The notes under the pieces: generated by a model
What the model saw: the letters and a program-made list of their open reading frames with translations, nothing else
Databases searched by the model: none
What the model was told of the DNA's origin: nothing
Source of the DNA: Natrinema salifodinae
GTDB lineage: Archaea > Halobacteriota > Halobacteria > Halobacteriales > Natrialbaceae
Assembly: GCF_900110455.1 (NCBI RefSeq)
Contig: NZ_FOIS01000001.1
Coordinates: forward strand, 930,001 to 994,000
Length of the DNA stretch: 64,000 nt
Reading direction: 5' to 3'
In this document: positions 53,785 through 62,554 of the stretch, piece by piece
Numbering within the stretch: the first letter of the stretch is position 1
How the letters are laid out: each line of letters begins with the position of its first letter
Made by a program: the position numbers and the translations under genes

Positions 53785-54309
53785 CTACCGCTGCAGGGTC
53801 GCCAGCAGGAGCACCGCCCCGAACAGCATGGCGATCACGGCCGCGGCCGGCTGTCCGCTCGGTCCGACGCGGAAGACCGCATAGCTCCCGGCGCCGGCGA
53901 CCAGGCCGACGAGGACCGTTCCGCCGACGTGGGGGAACTCCGCGCGGATCGTCGTCGCCTCCCGGCCGAGCTGGTCGCCGATCCCGATCGCGTGGTGGCC
54001 GGCGTCCCAGGCCAGCACGGTCGCGGTGACGCTCGCGAGCATCGGCACCGGTGGAACCCCGTCGATACCGCCCGCGAGCAGCCCTGTCAGCACGGCCGCA
54101 GCCCCGAGCGTGACGGCCCGCCGCGATCCCCTCTGCAGCCCGGCGCCGACGACCATCAGGCCGACGACGCCGCCGGCGAGCACGTATGGGGAGTAGAAGA
54201 CGCTCGCGAACACCGCGAGCAGCAGGGCGACGATCGAGAGGCCGCCGGTCACGACCGCGGGCCGGTGGGCGGGATCGACCGGGTCGGCGTCGCTGTCGTC
54301 GCCGGTCAC
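53785..54309 (-). CDS. membrane protein of the MoxR/DUF58 cluster (DUF7519-like)
   Basis: A 174-residue protein with five or six hydrophobic helices (LSIVALLLAVFASVFY; VLAGGVVGLMVVGAG; AVIAMLFGAVLLLATL). It starts with a GTG at 54309 that overlaps the DUF58 stop (GTGA), so it is the last gene of the coupled operon 57221 to 53785. I recall the family as DUF7519, with moderate certainty. The function is unknown, probably in a membrane complex with the DUF58 and DUF4129 proteins. Confidence 0.75.
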   Translation of the reverse strand: MTGDDSDADPVDPAHRPAVVTGGLSIVALLLAVFASVFYSPYVLAGGVVGLMVVGAGLQRGSRRAVTLGAAAVLTGLLAGGIDGVPPVPMLASVTATVLAWDAGHHAIGIGDQLGREATTIRAEFPHVGGTVLVGLVAGAGSYAVFRVGPSGQPAAAVIAMLFGAVLLLATLQR

Positions 54310-55676
54310 GGCGACCACCGCCGTTGGCTCGCCGCGGTCGTCGCCGCCAGCGACTCGCCAGGCGGCCAATCGACGACCCTGACGCCCGCTTCTCTGAGCG
54401 TCGAGACGCGGACCGATCGCTCGGCCGCTGCGAGTCGCCCGCCTGGCGTGTCCCGCCCCGTCGGATCGGGGCTGACGACCGTCACGGGGTGGCCGTCGGC
54501 CTGGAGCAGTCGTGCGACGCGGACGATGTCGTCGTCACAGAGCGGCGCGAACAGGAGCACCTGCGAGTCGGGCGGCAACCGCGACCGGAACCGACGGATG
54601 TGAACGCGAAGCAGCGACATCGACGACTCCGGCGGCGTCGGTGCGAACGCCGGATCGATCGTGAGACGTCGACGGGCCGTGGCCCGGTGGTCGGGTCCCG
54701 AGCCTGGCGGGAGCCAACATCGGCGCGGTCCGAAACTGGCGATACCAACGCTGTTCCCGCCCTCGACGAGCGCGTCGAGCGCGGCGGTCGCGGCCTCGAC
54801 GCTCCGATCGACTGCGTGGCGGGCCGTCTCGTCGGGGCGACGGTACGCCGCCGCGCGCGTATCGACGACGAGCATCACCGTCGCCGACCGCTCCTCGCGA
54901 AAGGTTACCGTCGTCAGGTCGTCGCCGCGGACCCAACGATTCCAATCGATCCGCGAGAGGGGATCGCCGCGGCGGTACTCCCTGGTCGCGTAGAACTCGA
55001 GACCCTCGCCGCCGACGGCCGTCTCGACGCGACCGGTCAGCGGCACCGTCAGCGAGCGCAACGGGACGTCGACCGCGGTCGCCGCGGGCGAACAGCGGAA
55101 TTCGGTGTCGACGCGGACCCGCTGGACTCGCTCGACCGCGCCGGTAAAGCCCCGCGCGACGACGATCGCGGGCTCGAACTCATGACGTCCCCGACGAGCG
55201 GTTACCGTATAGGAGAACGTCTCCGTCTCGCCCGGTCGGAGCGCGGTTCCGTGTCGCGGAACGTTCTCGGTGACGACGAGCTCCGCCGGAACGCCGTCGA
55301 CGAGCCGGAGGTCCGGGAGGAGCTCGTCGCCCTCGTTGCGGATCCGCACCGTCGCGCGGATCTGTTCGCCGGGCTCGGGATCGTCGGCCTCGAGTTCGCG
55401 GGCGATCGACAGCACCGGGTCCGGCGCCCGGCCGATCCGGGCGTAGGCCGCGTACGCGATCCCCACGACCGACGCCAGCAACAGCGCGGGCGCCGTGACG
55501 AGGATGCCGACGGCGCCGAACAGCAAGGCGACGGCGGTGACGCCGGTCCAGCGGTTCGTCGGCCGCGTGGCCGAGTCGACGACGGTCGAATCCGCGGATT
55601 CTGCCGTGTCGGAGTCGCCGTCGGGCTGCGACTCGCCGATCGTCGTTCGGACGTCGGTGGTCGTGTTCGTCGTCAC
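54306..55676 (-). CDS. DUF58 domain protein
   Basis: A 456-residue protein. Two membrane helices near residues 48-85 (VTAVALLFGAVGILVTAPAL) are followed by a beta-rich extracellular-type segment and then the DUF58 hallmark REYRRGDPLSRIDWNRWVR. A von Willebrand-like fold continues from there (VMLVVDTRAAAY). It is the classical partner of MoxR ATPases. The GTG start at 55676 overlaps the stop of the upstream gene (GTGA), which settles the start. Confidence 0.87.
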   Translation of the reverse strand: MTTNTTTDVRTTIGESQPDGDSDTAESADSTVVDSATRPTNRWTGVTAVALLFGAVGILVTAPALLLASVVGIAYAAYARIGRAPDPVLSIARELEADDPEPGEQIRATVRIRNEGDELLPDLRLVDGVPAELVVTENVPRHGTALRPGETETFSYTVTARRGRHEFEPAIVVARGFTGAVERVQRVRVDTEFRCSPAATAVDVPLRSLTVPLTGRVETAVGGEGLEFYATREYRRGDPLSRIDWNRWVRGDDLTTVTFREERSATVMLVVDTRAAAYRRPDETARHAVDRSVEAATAALDALVEGGNSVGIASFGPRRCWLPPGSGPDHRATARRRLTIDPAFAPTPPESSMSLLRVHIRRFRSRLPPDSQVLLFAPLCDDDIVRVARLLQADGHPVTVVSPDPTGRDTPGGRLAAAERSVRVSTLREAGVRVVDWPPGESLAATTAASQRRWSP

Positions 55677-56221
55677 GCGTCGTCGGTCACCCCCGCTATG
55701 CGCGCGATTTCGGCCGCGGCGCGAGTCATTCGACGAGTGCGGTTCCGGCGCGCCACCGCCCGAAGACGGACGTGCCACGGGGCCCAGTCGGGCACGCCGT
55801 TCGCGAACTGCGCCGCCGCCCACGGATCGTCGGTCCAGGTCCCGTTCTCGAGCGCCGCTCGGGCCTCGTCCTCGGTCAGGCCCTCTCCGTGTACCAACGC
55901 GTCGACCGCCGCCCGCTCGAGCCGCTCGTGGAGTCGCCTGCCGACCTGACCGTAGTTCACGCGCCCCGATTCGATCCCCTCGTCGAACTGGTCGCCGGGG
56001 ATCGGACACTCCCGCGGGCGTTCCGGCGTCGGCGGATCGGTCTGCGTGACGGCGGTCCGCCGGCGAGCGAGGACCGCTCGCAGCCCCTGCACGAGCGCGA
56101 TCACGCCGACCGCGTACACGAACGACGTTCGGACGCCGAGGGCGGCGGCCAGGCTCGGCACCGCCGCGACCGCCAGGCCGATCAGGACCAGTCCGCCGCC
56201 GCCGAGCGCGTACTTGTTCAT
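55673..56221 (-). CDS. membrane-anchored protein of the MoxR/DUF58 cluster (DUF7269-like)
   Basis: A 182-residue protein with two N-terminal helices (ALGGGGLVLIGLAVAAVPSL; FVYAVGVIALVQGLRAVL) and a soluble helical C-terminal half (NYGQVGRRLHERLERAAVDAL). I recall the family as DUF7269, with moderate certainty. It is placed 16 bases after the DUF4129 gene and overlaps DUF58 by GTGA. The ATG at 56221 (MNKYALGG) is preferred over an upstream extension. Confidence 0.75.
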   Translation of the reverse strand: MNKYALGGGGLVLIGLAVAAVPSLAAALGVRTSFVYAVGVIALVQGLRAVLARRRTAVTQTDPPTPERPRECPIPGDQFDEGIESGRVNYGQVGRRLHERLERAAVDALVHGEGLTEDEARAALENGTWTDDPWAAAQFANGVPDWAPWHVRLRAVARRNRTRRMTRAAAEIARIAGVTDDA

Positions 56222-56237
56222 GGATGCGGATACTCGA

Positions 56238-57221
56238 TCATCGTCTCGTCTCCCCGTTCTCACCGTCGGCGTCCTCGATCCGCCGCAGGAGTTCGACCGC
56301 GCGGCGCTCACGGTCGGCCGTCACGGGCCGATCGCCGTAGCGAACGTCCTCGAACAGCGTCCGCAACGCGTCGACGTCGGCGGGATCCACCCCCGCGTCC
56401 CGCGCCGCGGCCGCGAACTCGCCTGGCGTGCTCGCGGCGGGCCGCTCGACGTCGAGCGGCTCGGTCAGCTCTCGCCAGGCCCGGTAGACATCGTTCTCGA
56501 AATCGTTGCCCGACTCGATGCGGTCGGCGGCCTGGCCGGCCGCGCGCCCGAAAGCGCTTCGCTGGGCGTCGTCGGTCGCGTCAGCGGGCGACGCCGTCGA
56601 CTGCCGGCGATCACCGTCGCCGGTGTAGAACAGCGCCGCGATCGCCGCGCCGATCGTCACCAGCAGGACGGCCACGACGAGGAGCGATGGCAGCGTCGGG
56701 CCGGGAAGGGCCCCGCCGCCGTCGCCGCCGGGCGAATCGGCGGTTCCGTTCTCCTCGAGGGGAGTCATCTCGGATTCGGGGGCCGGCGGCTCGGCCACCG
56801 CCGTTCCGCACCCGCTGGTGAGGAGGAGAACGCCGAGCACGACGAGCGGGAGCAACGCGATCACGAGCGCGATCGTCACCGAGCGGTCGTACGACCGCGT
56901 CGTCAGCGCCGCAAGCCCGACCGTCCCGAGGACGAGTCCGAGCAGCGCTCCGTCCGAGTCGAGGAACCCGATGCACAGCTCCGGAACGGCGGACCCGACA
57001 TCCAACCAGGGTTCGGAGTCACCCCCGGCTGATCCGTCCGATCCGATCCCGCCGTCGCCGGTCCCACCGGTTCCGCCGGTCCCGCCGCCGCTGCCGTCCC
57101 CGCCGTCGCCGATGCCGGTACCGTCGCTTTCGATCATCGACGGTAACGTCGCCGCTGCGAGCACGACGGCGAGACAGCACAGGAGGGCAATGAGGGCGAC
57201 CCGACCGGTGTCTCGATCCAC
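56238..57221 (-). CDS. DUF4129 membrane protein
   Basis: A 327-residue protein. An N-terminal signal-like helix precedes a long Gly/Asp/Ser linker, then helices (TIALVIALLPLVVLGVLLL; SLLVVAVLLVTIGAAIAALF) and a C-terminal soluble DUF4129 region (VYRAWRELTEPLDVERPAASTPGEFAAAAR). DUF4129 proteins accompany MoxR-DUF58 systems. It is the first gene of the operon and starts with GTG at 57221; AT-rich promoter-like sequence lies at 57238-57258. Confidence 0.8.
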   Translation of the reverse strand: MDRDTGRVALIALLCCLAVVLAAATLPSMIESDGTGIGDGGDGSGGGTGGTGGTGDGGIGSDGSAGGDSEPWLDVGSAVPELCIGFLDSDGALLGLVLGTVGLAALTTRSYDRSVTIALVIALLPLVVLGVLLLTSGCGTAVAEPPAPESEMTPLEENGTADSPGGDGGGALPGPTLPSLLVVAVLLVTIGAAIAALFYTGDGDRRQSTASPADATDDAQRSAFGRAAGQAADRIESGNDFENDVYRAWRELTEPLDVERPAASTPGEFAAAARDAGVDPADVDALRTLFEDVRYGDRPVTADRERRAVELLRRIEDADGENGETRR

Positions 57222-57443
57222 GGCCTTTCTTCCAGCTATTACCTAAAATGTTTTATCATAGGTCGGAAACAAGACGGCGAGCGTCGAGTCGCTCCGTACT
57301 GAATCATCCCGTCTCCGACGCGGACGCACCGATCGGGTTCATCGGCGTTGAGAGGCCCCCACGCCATCGATTCTCTCACTCTCTTTCCGGAATGCGCTAC
57401 TGCAAACGCAACCCCTTTTCTCGTCGTGCCCCTCCGTTCGCCC

Positions 57444-58274
57444 ATGATGGAAGAAACCGACCCGGAGACGTGTCCGTCGACACAGGGTATGCCGATGCTC
57501 GGACTCGGCACCTGGCAAAACGAGGACCCGGAGGAGTGTGCCGAAAGCGTCCGAACGGCCCTCGAGATGGGCTACCGCCACATCGACACCGCCCAGGCCT
57601 ACGGGAACGAGGAGGCCGTCGGCGAGGGCATCGCCGCGGCGGACGTCGACCGCGAGGACGTCTTCCTCGCGACCAAGGTCTGGATCGATAACCTCTCGCA
57701 CGACGACGTCCTCGAGACGACCCGGAACAGCCTCGACCGGCTGGGCGTCGACTACGTCGACCTGCTGTACGTCCACTGGCCGTCCCGGGAGTACGACGCC
57801 GAGGAGACGCTATCGGCCTTCTCGGAACTCTACGACGAGGGTCTGATCGAACACGTCGGCGTGAGCAACTTCCTCCCCGAACAGCTCGCGGCGGCCGTCG
57901 ACGCCTGCGACGCCCCCATCTTCGCGAACCAGGTCGAACTCCACCCGCTGTTGCCCCAGGCGGAGATCCGCGAGGCCTGTGCCGACTACGACATCGAAGT
58001 CGTCGGCTACTCCCCGCTGGCCCGGGGTCAGGTCTTCGACCAGCCCGAGATTCAGGAGGTCGCCGAGAAACACGGCGTCAGCGAAGCGCAGGTCAGCCTG
58101 GCCTGGGCGCGGGAGAAGGGTGTCACCGCGATCCCGAAGGCAACCGGCGAAGACCATATCGGCGACAACTGGGAGTCGCTGACCGTCGAGCTCGATCAGG
58201 AGGACGTCGACGCGATCGATTCGATCGACGAGACCAGCCGCGAAGTCGATCCCGGGTTCGCGCCCTGGAACTAA
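57444..58274 (+). CDS. aldo/keto reductase
   Basis: A 276-residue aldo/keto reductase. The tetrad is visible: Asp and Tyr in YRHIDTAQAYGNE, Lys in FLATKVWID and His in LLYVHWPS. IPKATGEDHIGDN is the cofactor end. It is related to 2,5-diketo-gluconate reductase-like enzymes, but the substrate is unknown. The ATG at 57444 was chosen because the upstream open frame codes for nothing family-like. Confidence 0.9.
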   Translation: MMEETDPETCPSTQGMPMLGLGTWQNEDPEECAESVRTALEMGYRHIDTAQAYGNEEAVGEGIAAADVDREDVFLATKVWIDNLSHDDVLETTRNSLDRLGVDYVDLLYVHWPSREYDAEETLSAFSELYDEGLIEHVGVSNFLPEQLAAAVDACDAPIFANQVELHPLLPQAEIREACADYDIEVVGYSPLARGQVFDQPEIQEVAEKHGVSEAQVSLAWAREKGVTAIPKATGEDHIGDNWESLTVELDQEDVDAIDSIDETSREVDPGFAPWN

Positions 58275-58437
58275 TCGATCGAACCAGTCACCACCCGAAC
58301 CGATCGGAAACCGAAGCGAATCCGGCCGTCGGCCCGCTGAGCCGGGATTCTTTTCACGTGTGTAAGCGGTGACCCGACCTGTCTCCCGAGCGGAATAAGC
58401 AGGAAAGTTTACGGTACACCGGCTTTTTGGCTCGCGT

Positions 58438-59208
58438 ATGGCTACCCGCTCACGACGCGGTGGCGGTGGTGGGCTCGTCGGCGCGATCAGAGCCGACGTC
58501 GAGCGGTTACACGGGGCCTGGATGGAACTGGTCTTCCCCAGGCAGCGTGGCCGCGGCCACTCCGTCATGGGCAAGTGGAAGCCCGAGACGCTCCCGCAGA
58601 AGATCGGCTACTACGGCTGGAGCACCCTCGGGATTCTCGGCTTGCTCATCCTCTATCCGCTGACCGTTCTCGGCCTCGCAACCCGCTACTACGCGGTGAA
58701 ACTCGATTCGACGCGAACCCGCCTCGGGATCGTCGGTGTCACGGGCCTCGCGCTGCTCGTCTGGGGGTTACTGACGATCGCCTGGGGGGCGATGTCGTAC
58801 ATGGAGCAGGTCGACATCCCCCTCGACGCGGTCCTCGCGGTCGCGGCAGCGAGCGGCGTCGCGACGATTTCGACCGCGCTCGCCGCGACGTCCACGAAGG
58901 TCGGCGGCCGGAGCCTGACGGTCGTCCTCGCCTACCCGTTCGCGATGACGGCGCTGTTCCTGCCGCCGGTCGTGGCAGCGCTCGTGACGCCGTCGCTGCA
59001 CCCGTACGTCCTCGATCCCAGCTACGACTTCGCGGTCTGGGTGCTCGACAACGTCCTGTTCGTCGGCGGCGTCAACGAGTACCTTCGGACGAACTTCAGC
59101 CTTGAGGGCGCGGCCTACGCCGGAATGTGGCTCGGCATCTCGTTCCCGCTTGGCTGGTTCCTCGGCGTCGTCGTCGCGCTGGCGAATCTGGTTCGCCCGT
59201 CGGAGTAA
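58438..59208 (+). CDS. multi-helix membrane protein, function unknown
   Basis: A 256-residue protein with a basic N-terminus and about six hydrophobic helices (STLGILGLLILYPLTVLGLA; VVLAYPFAMTALFLPPVVAA; AAYAGMWLGISFPLGWFLG). Haloarchaeal relatives exist but no function is known to me. The ATG at 58438 lies about 16 bases after an AT-rich tract. It is transcribed in the same direction as the reductase 163 bases upstream. Confidence 0.68.
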   Translation: MATRSRRGGGGGLVGAIRADVERLHGAWMELVFPRQRGRGHSVMGKWKPETLPQKIGYYGWSTLGILGLLILYPLTVLGLATRYYAVKLDSTRTRLGIVGVTGLALLVWGLLTIAWGAMSYMEQVDIPLDAVLAVAAASGVATISTALAATSTKVGGRSLTVVLAYPFAMTALFLPPVVAALVTPSLHPYVLDPSYDFAVWVLDNVLFVGGVNEYLRTNFSLEGAAYAGMWLGISFPLGWFLGVVVALANLVRPSE

Positions 59209-59349
59209 CGCGCGCTCGCTCATTTTTCGAGTTCGGTTATAATCGCAGTCGCAGCCTCACCTGGCGACCGAGTCCCGGGTCCGGCGGCTCCCGGTGAGCG
59301 GACTGCCGATTTCGGTCATCATTAGGGACCCGACTGCTAACGGTCGCAC

Positions 59350-59544
59350 ATGGAGTTTGACCTCCCCACGACCGCCGCCGCGTTCATCGCGGTGATCGCG
59401 ATCGGCGTCGGCGGCCTGCTCGCCGCGCCGATGATGACGATGGACACCGTCCTGATGATGGTCGCACCGTCGATGATCGTCTTCGGGCTGCTCATGCTCG
59501 GTATCGGCGTCAAATACGGCGAGTACCGCGCGACCGGCCGATAG
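59350..59544 (+). CDS. small two-helix membrane protein
   Basis: A 64-residue protein with two membrane helices (AAFIAVIAIGVGGLLAAPMM; VAPSMIVFGLLMLGIGVKY) and the ending GEYRATGR. Short proteins with this ending recur in haloarchaea; the function is unknown. The motif cattaggg at about 59317 fits a TATA-like box. Confidence 0.68.
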   Translation: MEFDLPTTAAAFIAVIAIGVGGLLAAPMMTMDTVLMMVAPSMIVFGLLMLGIGVKYGEYRATGR

Positions 59545-59712
59545 CGACAGACAGAGACGACGCGGTCCATCGGCACGCCGGGTTGCGACCGGCTCTCAGC
59601 GGGATACTACAACGGCACTGAACAGTCCGTATCAGCGCCGCCGCTCGGCGAGCGATCGAACGGAGAAAACGGCTAGCGAACGACGCGATCGGTGCCGTCG
59701 CCGGCGACCGGC

Positions 59713-60684
59713 CTACATGTAGCCGAGGTCGCGCAGGCGCTCCATCAGGTCTTCCTTGTCCTGGGCGCGGCCCGCGCGCTCGGTCGTCCCCTCGAGGTCC
59801 TGGAGCCAGGCGGGGTCCTCGTCGCTCTTCTCGGTGCTGACTTCGCTGCCCAGCGAGCGGAAGCCGGCGAAGTACTTCGGCGAGATCGGGATGTCCGCCT
59901 GCGTGACGCCCTCCGGGAGGTCGTCGTCGGCCTGCGGGACGTAGCCGTCGTCCGGGTACTCGGCGACGGTGTCCGGGACGACGAAGTTCCAGAAGGCGTC
60001 CCAGACCGCGGCCTCGTCGAACTGCAGGATGGGCTGGATGCGGTCGTGGGGCGGGTAGATGTCGGGATCGTGGCGCGGCGAGAAGAACGTCTCGTCGGCG
60101 CGGGCCTCCTGCTCGTCCCAGCGGACGCCGGAGATGACGCCGTCGATGTCGTACTCCTCGAGCGCGTCGTTGAGCGCGACCGTCTTCAGCAGGTGGTTAC
60201 CGACGTAGGTGTCGAGCAGGAACGGGAACGTGTCCTCCTCGTACTCGAGAATCTCGCGGACGTGGTGCTGGTTGTGCTCGGAGAGTTCCGAGATATCGAT
60301 GTCGTCGCCCGGTTCGAGGTCGTGTTCCTCGGCATAGCCGCCGACGTCCTCGTTGCGCGCGTAGATGACTTCGAGGTCCCACTCGTCGGCCCAGTGGTCG
60401 ACGAAGTCGTGGATCTCGTCGAAGTGCTGGAAGTGGTCGATGAAGACCGCGGGGGGTACCTCGAGGTCGAAGCGGTCGGCGACCTCCTTGATGAAGTACA
60501 GGGTAAGCGTCGAGTCCTTCCCGCCGGTCCACATGACCGCGGGGTTCTCGTACTCCTCGAGCCCCTCGCGGGTGACCTCGATCGCTTTCTCGATCTTGTC
60601 CTGGATGTGCGGGTAGTCCTCGGGATCTTCGCCCTCGCCGTCACTGTAATCGACGTCGACGTAGTCGGGGAAGTTCTCGGTCAT
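59713..60684 (-). CDS. PAPS-reductase-family (CysH/CysD-like) protein
   Basis: A 323-residue adenine-nucleotide alpha-hydrolase. The PP-motif is MWTGGKDSTLTLYFIKEV near residue 52, and SPRHDPDIYPPHDRIQPIL is the family's substrate loop. The protein lacks the C-terminal catalytic Cys motif (ECGLH type) of assimilatory PAPS reductases, so it may act on another sulfur or tRNA substrate or be CysD-like without CysN. It is acidic throughout. It is the only other sulfur-activation-type gene in the window besides the 25893-28220 cluster. Confidence 0.82.
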   Translation of the reverse strand: MTENFPDYVDVDYSDGEGEDPEDYPHIQDKIEKAIEVTREGLEEYENPAVMWTGGKDSTLTLYFIKEVADRFDLEVPPAVFIDHFQHFDEIHDFVDHWADEWDLEVIYARNEDVGGYAEEHDLEPGDDIDISELSEHNQHHVREILEYEEDTFPFLLDTYVGNHLLKTVALNDALEEYDIDGVISGVRWDEQEARADETFFSPRHDPDIYPPHDRIQPILQFDEAAVWDAFWNFVVPDTVAEYPDDGYVPQADDDLPEGVTQADIPISPKYFAGFRSLGSEVSTEKSDEDPAWLQDLEGTTERAGRAQDKEDLMERLRDLGYM

Positions 60685-60931
60685 CTCGTGTAATTAGATA
60701 TAATTAGGAGGTGTAAATCCTTTGGGTCGCCGGAAAGCTCTGTCGGCATCCCGGGGTCCATCGCCGCCGCCGTGGTCGCCGTTGACGGCGGCGACGCACT
60801 CGGAGTCAGTCCGCGGACCGCGACAGCGGGCGCGATCGGGCCCGTCAGCGGACTCGGCAACTATTTCGATTCGATCCGAACGAAGCCGCCTGGCCACCAG
60901 GCGACCGGGTAGTCGATGCGGATCCATGACG

Positions 60932-61258
60932 TCACGACGACCGGAGCCGGTGCTGACAGCCGTGACAGTACCGCATTCCGGACCGATTCAGCGTTCCGCA
61001 GGCGGAACAGCGAACGACCGACGCTCCCTCGGCTTCGACGCCCAGTTCGTTCGCCAAGACGGCGAGGACGTCGTCGCGGGCCGCGACGTCGTCCGCCCGA
61101 TCGTCTCCCCGCGTCCGCGCCCACTCGTCGATGAGATCGTCGTCCCGGAGCCGCTCGAGTCCGCGGACCAGGCCCAGAAAGCAAAGCGTCGGCGCGATCA
61201 TGACGAACGCCGCCACGGCCAGGCGGCCGAGGAGCGCGTACGGTCCCGGATGGTCCAT
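60932..61258 (-). CDS. membrane-anchored zinc-ribbon protein
   Basis: A 108-residue protein with an N-terminal membrane helix (AVAAFVMIAPTLCFLGLV), a charged helical middle and a C-terminal zinc ribbon (CSACGTLNRSGMRYCHGC). The ribbon should face the cytoplasm. The function is unknown; such proteins are frequent in haloarchaea. Confidence 0.68.
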   Translation of the reverse strand: MDHPGPYALLGRLAVAAFVMIAPTLCFLGLVRGLERLRDDDLIDEWARTRGDDRADDVAARDDVLAVLANELGVEAEGASVVRCSACGTLNRSGMRYCHGCQHRLRSS

Positions 61259-61376
61259 GGGCGTGGTACGTGGCTATGTATCAAACGTCTACCGCCGAGT
61301 CGTCGCCGCGTTGTCACTCGTCGGTAGACGACTACCTAGAACGGACAGGAGACCGCGTAGAAACCGCGTCGTCCGC

Positions 61377-61958
61377 TTAGTCCGAGATGAACTTGTTGTC
61401 CCGCCAGTTGACGCCGCCCTGACCCGAGCCGTGATCGCGCGGGCCTTCCACGACTTCGATGTCGGCTGGGCGGGGCTCGCCGTCGACGATACGGGTCGCC
61501 TCGAGTTCGCCGTCGTGATCCGCGATCGCCGTGAGCGTCCCCTTCTCCGCGGCTTCGGCGATCTCACAGAGCACGAGGAACATCTCGTACTGCAGCAGCG
61601 AGTTCTGGAGGACCGTCTCCTTGTCGCCCTTGAAGGCGGCGAACTCGACGAGTTCCGATTCTATCTCCTCTTCTTCCTCTTCGTCCCAGCGGAAGGATTG
61701 TCGCCGCTCGTCGGGGTCCTCCTCGTAGACGCGGTTTTCCGTGACGCTGGCCTTGAGCTGGGCCGTCGGCGTGTACTTGCTGACCGATTGGTCCTCGGCG
61801 ACGGCCTTGAGAATGAGCGTGTTGTTACGTCGCGTGATCTCGACGTCGTCGATCCCGTCGGGGTACGTCGCCTCGTCGATGTGTTCTCGGAGGTCTTCGA
61901 GGGGCAGTTCGAGGGTGGAATGCAACCGATAAACGTGTCTGGATTCCTCTGTTGACAT
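61377..61958 (-). CDS. conserved haloarchaeal protein (DUF7110-like)
   Basis: A 193-residue acidic soluble protein. It starts MSTEESRHVYRLHSTLELPL, carries an acidic run (DEEEEEEIESELVEF) in the middle, and has a helical core (NSLLQYEMFLVLCEIAEAA). I recall a haloarchaea-specific family of this type (DUF7110), with moderate certainty; the function is unknown. The upstream bases are AT-rich and promoter-like. Confidence 0.65.
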   Translation of the reverse strand: MSTEESRHVYRLHSTLELPLEDLREHIDEATYPDGIDDVEITRRNNTLILKAVAEDQSVSKYTPTAQLKASVTENRVYEEDPDERRQSFRWDEEEEEEIESELVEFAAFKGDKETVLQNSLLQYEMFLVLCEIAEAAEKGTLTAIADHDGELEATRIVDGEPRPADIEVVEGPRDHGSGQGGVNWRDNKFISD

Positions 61959-62078
61959 AGTGGGAAGTGGGTACGGCGACAGTCGTGGGTGGATAGTACG
62001 AGGGCGTGACTTATATGACCTGCTATTAAATCCGTGAGATATCAGCTCTGAGAAAGATACCTTCGGTTTCGTGACCGG

Positions 62079-62429
62079 TTAGGCCGTGTTGAGCGTCTCT
62101 GCGAGCTCGTCGCGCTCCTCGAGCTCCTCGAGAATGTCAGAGCCACCGACGAATTCGCCGTCGACGAACGTCTGCGGAATCGTCTCCCAGTCGCTGCGTT
62201 CCGACAGCGCCTGGCGGAACTCGTCGAGCGACTCGAGGACGTCGACGGTCTCGTACTCGTCGCGGTGGTGGTCGATCAGACCGAGCGCCTTACGGGAGTA
62301 GCCACACTGGGGCATCAGCTCCGTCCCCTTCATGAAGAGGACGACCTCGTTGTTCTCGATGGCGTCGGCGACCTGCTCGTTGACCTCCTCCTGATCGAGA
62401 CCCTGGTTCGGTGGGAATTCCATATCCAT
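62079..62429 (-). CDS. monothiol glutaredoxin (GrxD/Grx5-like)
   Basis: A 116-residue protein with EVVLFMKGTELMPQCGYSRKA, where CGYS stands for the monothiol CGFS motif, and IPQTFVDGEFVGGSDIL, the hallmark of monothiol glutaredoxins. Such proteins carry or insert Fe-S clusters and can be reduced by low-molecular-weight thiols. The start is the ATG at 62429; a second Met lies two codons on. Confidence 0.9.
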   Translation of the reverse strand: MDMEFPPNQGLDQEEVNEQVADAIENNEVVLFMKGTELMPQCGYSRKALGLIDHHRDEYETVDVLESLDEFRQALSERSDWETIPQTFVDGEFVGGSDILEELEERDELAETLNTA

Positions 62430-62554
62430 TCGTATGGCGGTGAGGGGGATATGCCTTGCGTCGTCGGCACCCCACGACGGCCACTCTCGCGGCGGAACTG
62501 CCGAGCGGCGAGCACCGAACGACGACAACGCGGCCGAGCGGCGAGTAGAAGTGG

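Noticed and set aside
52795-54603. 602-codon plus-strand frame across MoxR and DUF7519
   Set aside because: Arg/Pro-rich shadow translation; it overlaps two genes with strong family motifs.
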